Positions 7,631 to 9,080 of a stretch of DNA of 9,080 nt are shown piece after piece. A program made the position numbers and the translations under genes. Each line of letters begins with the position of its first letter. Position 1 is the first letter of the stretch. Under the pieces are notes generated by a model. That model was given only the letters and a program-made list of their open reading frames with translations. It was not told where the DNA came from and searched no databases. Source of the DNA: Gammaproteobacteria bacterium (lineage in GTDB: Bacteria; Pseudomonadota; Gammaproteobacteria; Enterobacterales; Kangiellaceae); the NCBI GenBank assembly GCA_002401655.1, contig NVTT01000015.1, positions 23,554 to 32,633 of the forward strand. The letters are read 5' to 3'.

Positions 7631-8104
7631 CTACCAACGGTAATGAGCAAACGCTTTATTAGCTTCAGCCATTCTATGAATATCTTCACGCTTCTTGATA
7701 CAAGAACCTCTTCCATCCATTGCATCCATCAATTCACCCGCTAAACGAGCATTCATTGATTTTTCACCACGTTTACGTGATCCTTCAACCAACCAACGCA
7801 TTGCAAGCGCGATTTGACGTGAAGGTCTTACTTCAACAGGAACTTGGTAAGTTGAACCACCTACTCGGCGAGATTTAACTTCCACTAGTGGCTTAATTTT
7901 GTCTAAACCCTCTTCAAAGATAGGCATTGCATCTTCGACGTTTTTCTTTTCCTTGATGATATCAAGTGCATCATAAACAATTTTTTCTGCAACTGATTTC
8001 TTTCCATCAACCATTAAAATATTGATGAATTTTGCTAGCAATTCACTTCCAAACTTTGGATCGGGTAGGATCTCACGTTTGGCGACGACGCGTCTTCTTG
8101 GCAT
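7631..8104 (-). CDS. rpsG: 30S ribosomal protein S7
   Basis: S7 nucleates assembly of the 30S head by binding the 3' major domain of 16S rRNA, and contacts the E-site tRNA and S11. At 157 residues it has normal family length. It opens [10 protein letters not shown] and carries the strongly conserved LPDPKFGS (13-20), the [18 protein letters not shown] segment (77-94) and the ending [15 protein letters not shown] identical to E. coli. The ATG at 8104 has AGGA 9 nt upstream. It lies 219 nt after rpsL and ends about 33 nt before a strong terminator. In E. coli, S7 represses its own operon by binding the rpsL-rpsG spacer; the hairpin in this longer spacer may serve that role, but the sequence alone does not show it. 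Confidence 0.98.
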   Translation of the reverse strand: MPRRRVVAKREILPDPKFGSELLAKFINILMVDGKKSVAEKIVYDALDIIKEKKNVEDAMPIFEEGLDKIKPLVEVKSRRVGGSTYQVPVEVRPSRQIALAMRWLVEGSRKRGEKSMNARLAGELMDAMDGRGSCIKKREDIHRMAEANKAFAHYRW

Positions 8105-8211
8105 TTTCGTTTTTCCTATGTGTTCTTCAGGTTATTCCAGCACTGTGTCCGGACCTTACTCACATCTCAAAAGGGATGTATTCAATTTTAAACATGATTC
8201 TTAATTATTTT

Positions 8212-8230
8212 TTGAATCCTTGCGATTCAA
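8212..8230 (-). other. Hairpin in the rpsL-rpsG spacer, possible S7 autoregulatory site
   Basis: TTGAATC pairs with GATTCAA (7-bp stem, 5-nt loop) midway in the 219-nt spacer. On the minus strand it is followed by A residues, not U, so it is not an intrinsic terminator. The E. coli spacer carries the S7 translational operator; assigning that role here rests on position only. The spacer also contains the palindromes CTTTAGCTAAAG (8295-8306) and GTCCGGAC (8147-8154). No convincing promoter was seen. Confidence 0.35.
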
Positions 8231-8323
8231 TAAAGTAATCATTAATAGAAAAATGTTCTGTTTCGTTTTTACTTGGCTTGCAAATGGCTTAGCGCTTTAG
8301 CTAAAGATGAGAAAACTCAAACT

Positions 8324-8695
8324 TTACTTAGGACGCTTAGTTCCGTATTTAGAACGTCCTTGACGACGATCTTTAACTCCACCTAAATCAAGATTTCCAC
8401 GTACACAGTGATAACGTACACCAGGAAGATCTTTAACACGACCTCCACGGATAACAACAACACTATGCTCTTGTAAATTATGACCTTCACCACCGATGTA
8501 TGAAGTAACTTCGAATCCGTTAGTTAAACGAACACGAGCCACTTTACGAAGTGCTGAATTAGGTTTTTTAGGAGTGGTCGTATAAACACGAGTACAAACT
8601 CCACGCTTTTGCGGATTGGCTTCCAGCGCAGGTACTTTGCTTTTCGCGACGATCTTTTTACGCCCTTTGCGTACCAACTGATTAGTAGTTGACAT
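8324..8695 (-). CDS. rpsL: 30S ribosomal protein S12
   Basis: S12 sits at the decoding centre, helps control translational accuracy and is the classic streptomycin target. The 123-residue length matches the family (E. coli 124). Conserved blocks are [20 protein letters not shown] (22-41), K43-KPNSALRK, the [12 protein letters not shown] segment (67-78) and [13 protein letters not shown] (84-96). K43 and K88, the usual streptomycin-resistance positions, are wild type, so no resistance is predicted from them. D89 is the residue often methylthiolated in bacteria. The ATG at 8695 has GGAG 12 nt upstream, a rather long gap; a longer overlapping frame to 8775 is not S12. It is the first gene of its unit, with a strong promoter about 100 nt upstream, and is separated by 166 nt from rpoC. 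Confidence 0.98.
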   Translation of the reverse strand: MSTTNQLVRKGRKKIVAKSKVPALEANPQKRGVCTRVYTTTPKKPNSALRKVARVRLTNGFEVTSYIGGEGHNLQEHSVVVIRGGRVKDLPGVRYHCVRGNLDLGGVKDRRQGRSKYGTKRPK

Positions 8696-8774
8696 TGTTT
8701 ACAATAACTCCGGCTAGTTTCTAAAAAAATTCTAAAATTAACCCTAACTAAGATAATTTGTTCTTCCAAACTCA

Positions 8775-8786
8775 CCTAAATTTAGG
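8775..8786. promoter_or_regulatory. Palindrome next to the rpsL transcription start
   Basis: CCTAAATTTAGG is a perfect 12-nt palindrome just downstream of the expected start site of the rpsL promoter. With a one-base bulge it extends outward by CTC/GAG. It could be a protein-binding operator or a short 5' hairpin in the leader. No regulator is recognised from it. Confidence 0.35.
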
Positions 8787-8793
8787 GAGCGGA

Positions 8794-8822
8794 ATTGTAA
8801 ATCCCTTAGCAAGATATGTCAA
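8794..8822 (-). promoter_or_regulatory. Strong sigma-70-type promoter of rpsL-rpsG
   Basis: The minus strand has a perfect -35 TTGACA (8822-8817), a 17-nt spacer and a -10 TACAAT (8799-8794, 5 of 6). Expected start is near 8787, giving a leader of about 90 nt before rpsL. The bases after the -10 are GC-rich (TCCGCTCCC). Such a discriminator is typical of ribosomal promoters under ppGpp/DksA stringent control, which I infer here. Confidence 0.85.
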
Positions 8823-8861
8823 CCTAGAATCAACATCAGACCCTAGGTTTATACTCTCGCT

Positions 8862-9080
8862 CTACTCTTTTGAGCTTGAATCTTCGTTAACGTCTGCAAC
8901 TTCAGCGAGTGTTGCGCTTAAAGCATCGGTTAAAGCTTGCTCAGCATCTACTGCTGAAACGCTTTCTTCTACTTCAAATTCAATATTTGCCGCGTCATGA
9001 CGCTTCTTTCTTTCTGCATGATAAGTCAAACCAGTACCTGCAGGTATTAGTCTTCCAACAATAACGTTCTCTTTTAAGCC
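8862..9080 (-). CDS. rpoC: RNA polymerase beta' subunit, C-terminal 72 residues (5' end outside window)
   Basis: The frame enters from the right edge and stops with TAG at 8864-8862. The visible residues begin [20 protein letters not shown], the strongly conserved C-terminal signature of beta' that lies near the omega subunit contact. An acidic, Ala/Glu-rich tail follows and ends SSSKE, similar in length to the variable tail of E. coli RpoC. RpoC forms the catalytic core with beta. Placement directly before rpsL is the common order in gammaproteobacteria such as Pseudomonas. No clear intrinsic terminator follows, so read-through into the rpsL promoter region is likely. Confidence 0.96.
   Translation of the reverse strand, partial: GLKENVIVGRLIPAGTGLTYHAERKKRHDAANIEFEVEESVSAVDAEQALTDALSATLAEVADVNEDSSSKE

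Noticed and set aside
7431..7643. 70-codon plus-strand frame
   Set aside because: It runs through the inverted repeat and the terminator and into the end of rpsG; the translation reflects repeat sequence, not a protein family.
8022..8238. Short plus-strand frames antisense to the rpsG start
   Set aside because: They overlap rpsG and its leader and show no recognisable motif.
8524..8775. 83-codon minus-strand frame overlapping rpsL
   Set aside because: It is out of frame with S12, covers the rpsL leader and has no recognisable domain.
8821..8849. AACCTAG/CTAGGTT inverted repeat as an rpoC terminator
   Set aside because: The stem is 7 bp with a 15-nt loop and no U tract follows; the arm overlaps the rpsL -35 instead.
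8758..9000. 80-codon plus-strand frame
   Set aside because: It is antisense to the rpoC tail and the rpsL promoter; Ser/Ala-rich content mirrors the coding strand.

Overview
All genes read on the minus strand, and the window looks like a low-GC gammaproteobacterial chromosome. Close resemblance of RpoC, S12, S7 and EF-G to the Escherichia coli/Pseudomonas proteins supports this, as does the order rpoC-rpsL-rpsG-fusA. Lineage below class level cannot be read with confidence. No tRNA, rRNA, CRISPR array, transposase or phage gene was seen.

Right half (5276-9080), in transcription order: the 3' end of rpoC, a strong promoter with a GC-rich discriminator, rpsL (S12), a 219-nt spacer with a hairpin, rpsG (S7), an unusual 267-nt spacer, and fusA (EF-G). 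The rpsG-fusA spacer holds a clear intrinsic terminator and a MITE-like inverted repeat with 32-nt arms, so fusA may be transcribed at least partly apart from rpsL-rpsG. No tuf gene follows fusA.

Left half (1-4936): an accessory copper/redox pair. The first gene encodes a 1259-residue lipoprotein with a complete CotA/bilirubin-oxidase-like multicopper oxidase core and a C-terminal extension of about 440 residues. A strong terminator follows it. The second gene, cut by the window edge, encodes an exported protein that joins a Sco copper chaperone domain (CxxxC...H), a class I cytochrome c domain (CxxCH...M) and what looks like the first strand of a PCuAC copper chaperone domain.

Working hypothesis (inference): the Sco and PCuAC modules supply copper or reduce thiols for the oxidase or for a CuA oxidase, while the heme module exchanges electrons with it. 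The oxidase substrate cannot be read from sequence; metal ions such as Cu(I), Mn(II) or Fe(II), or phenolics, are all possible. This pair is the part of the window most worth following up.
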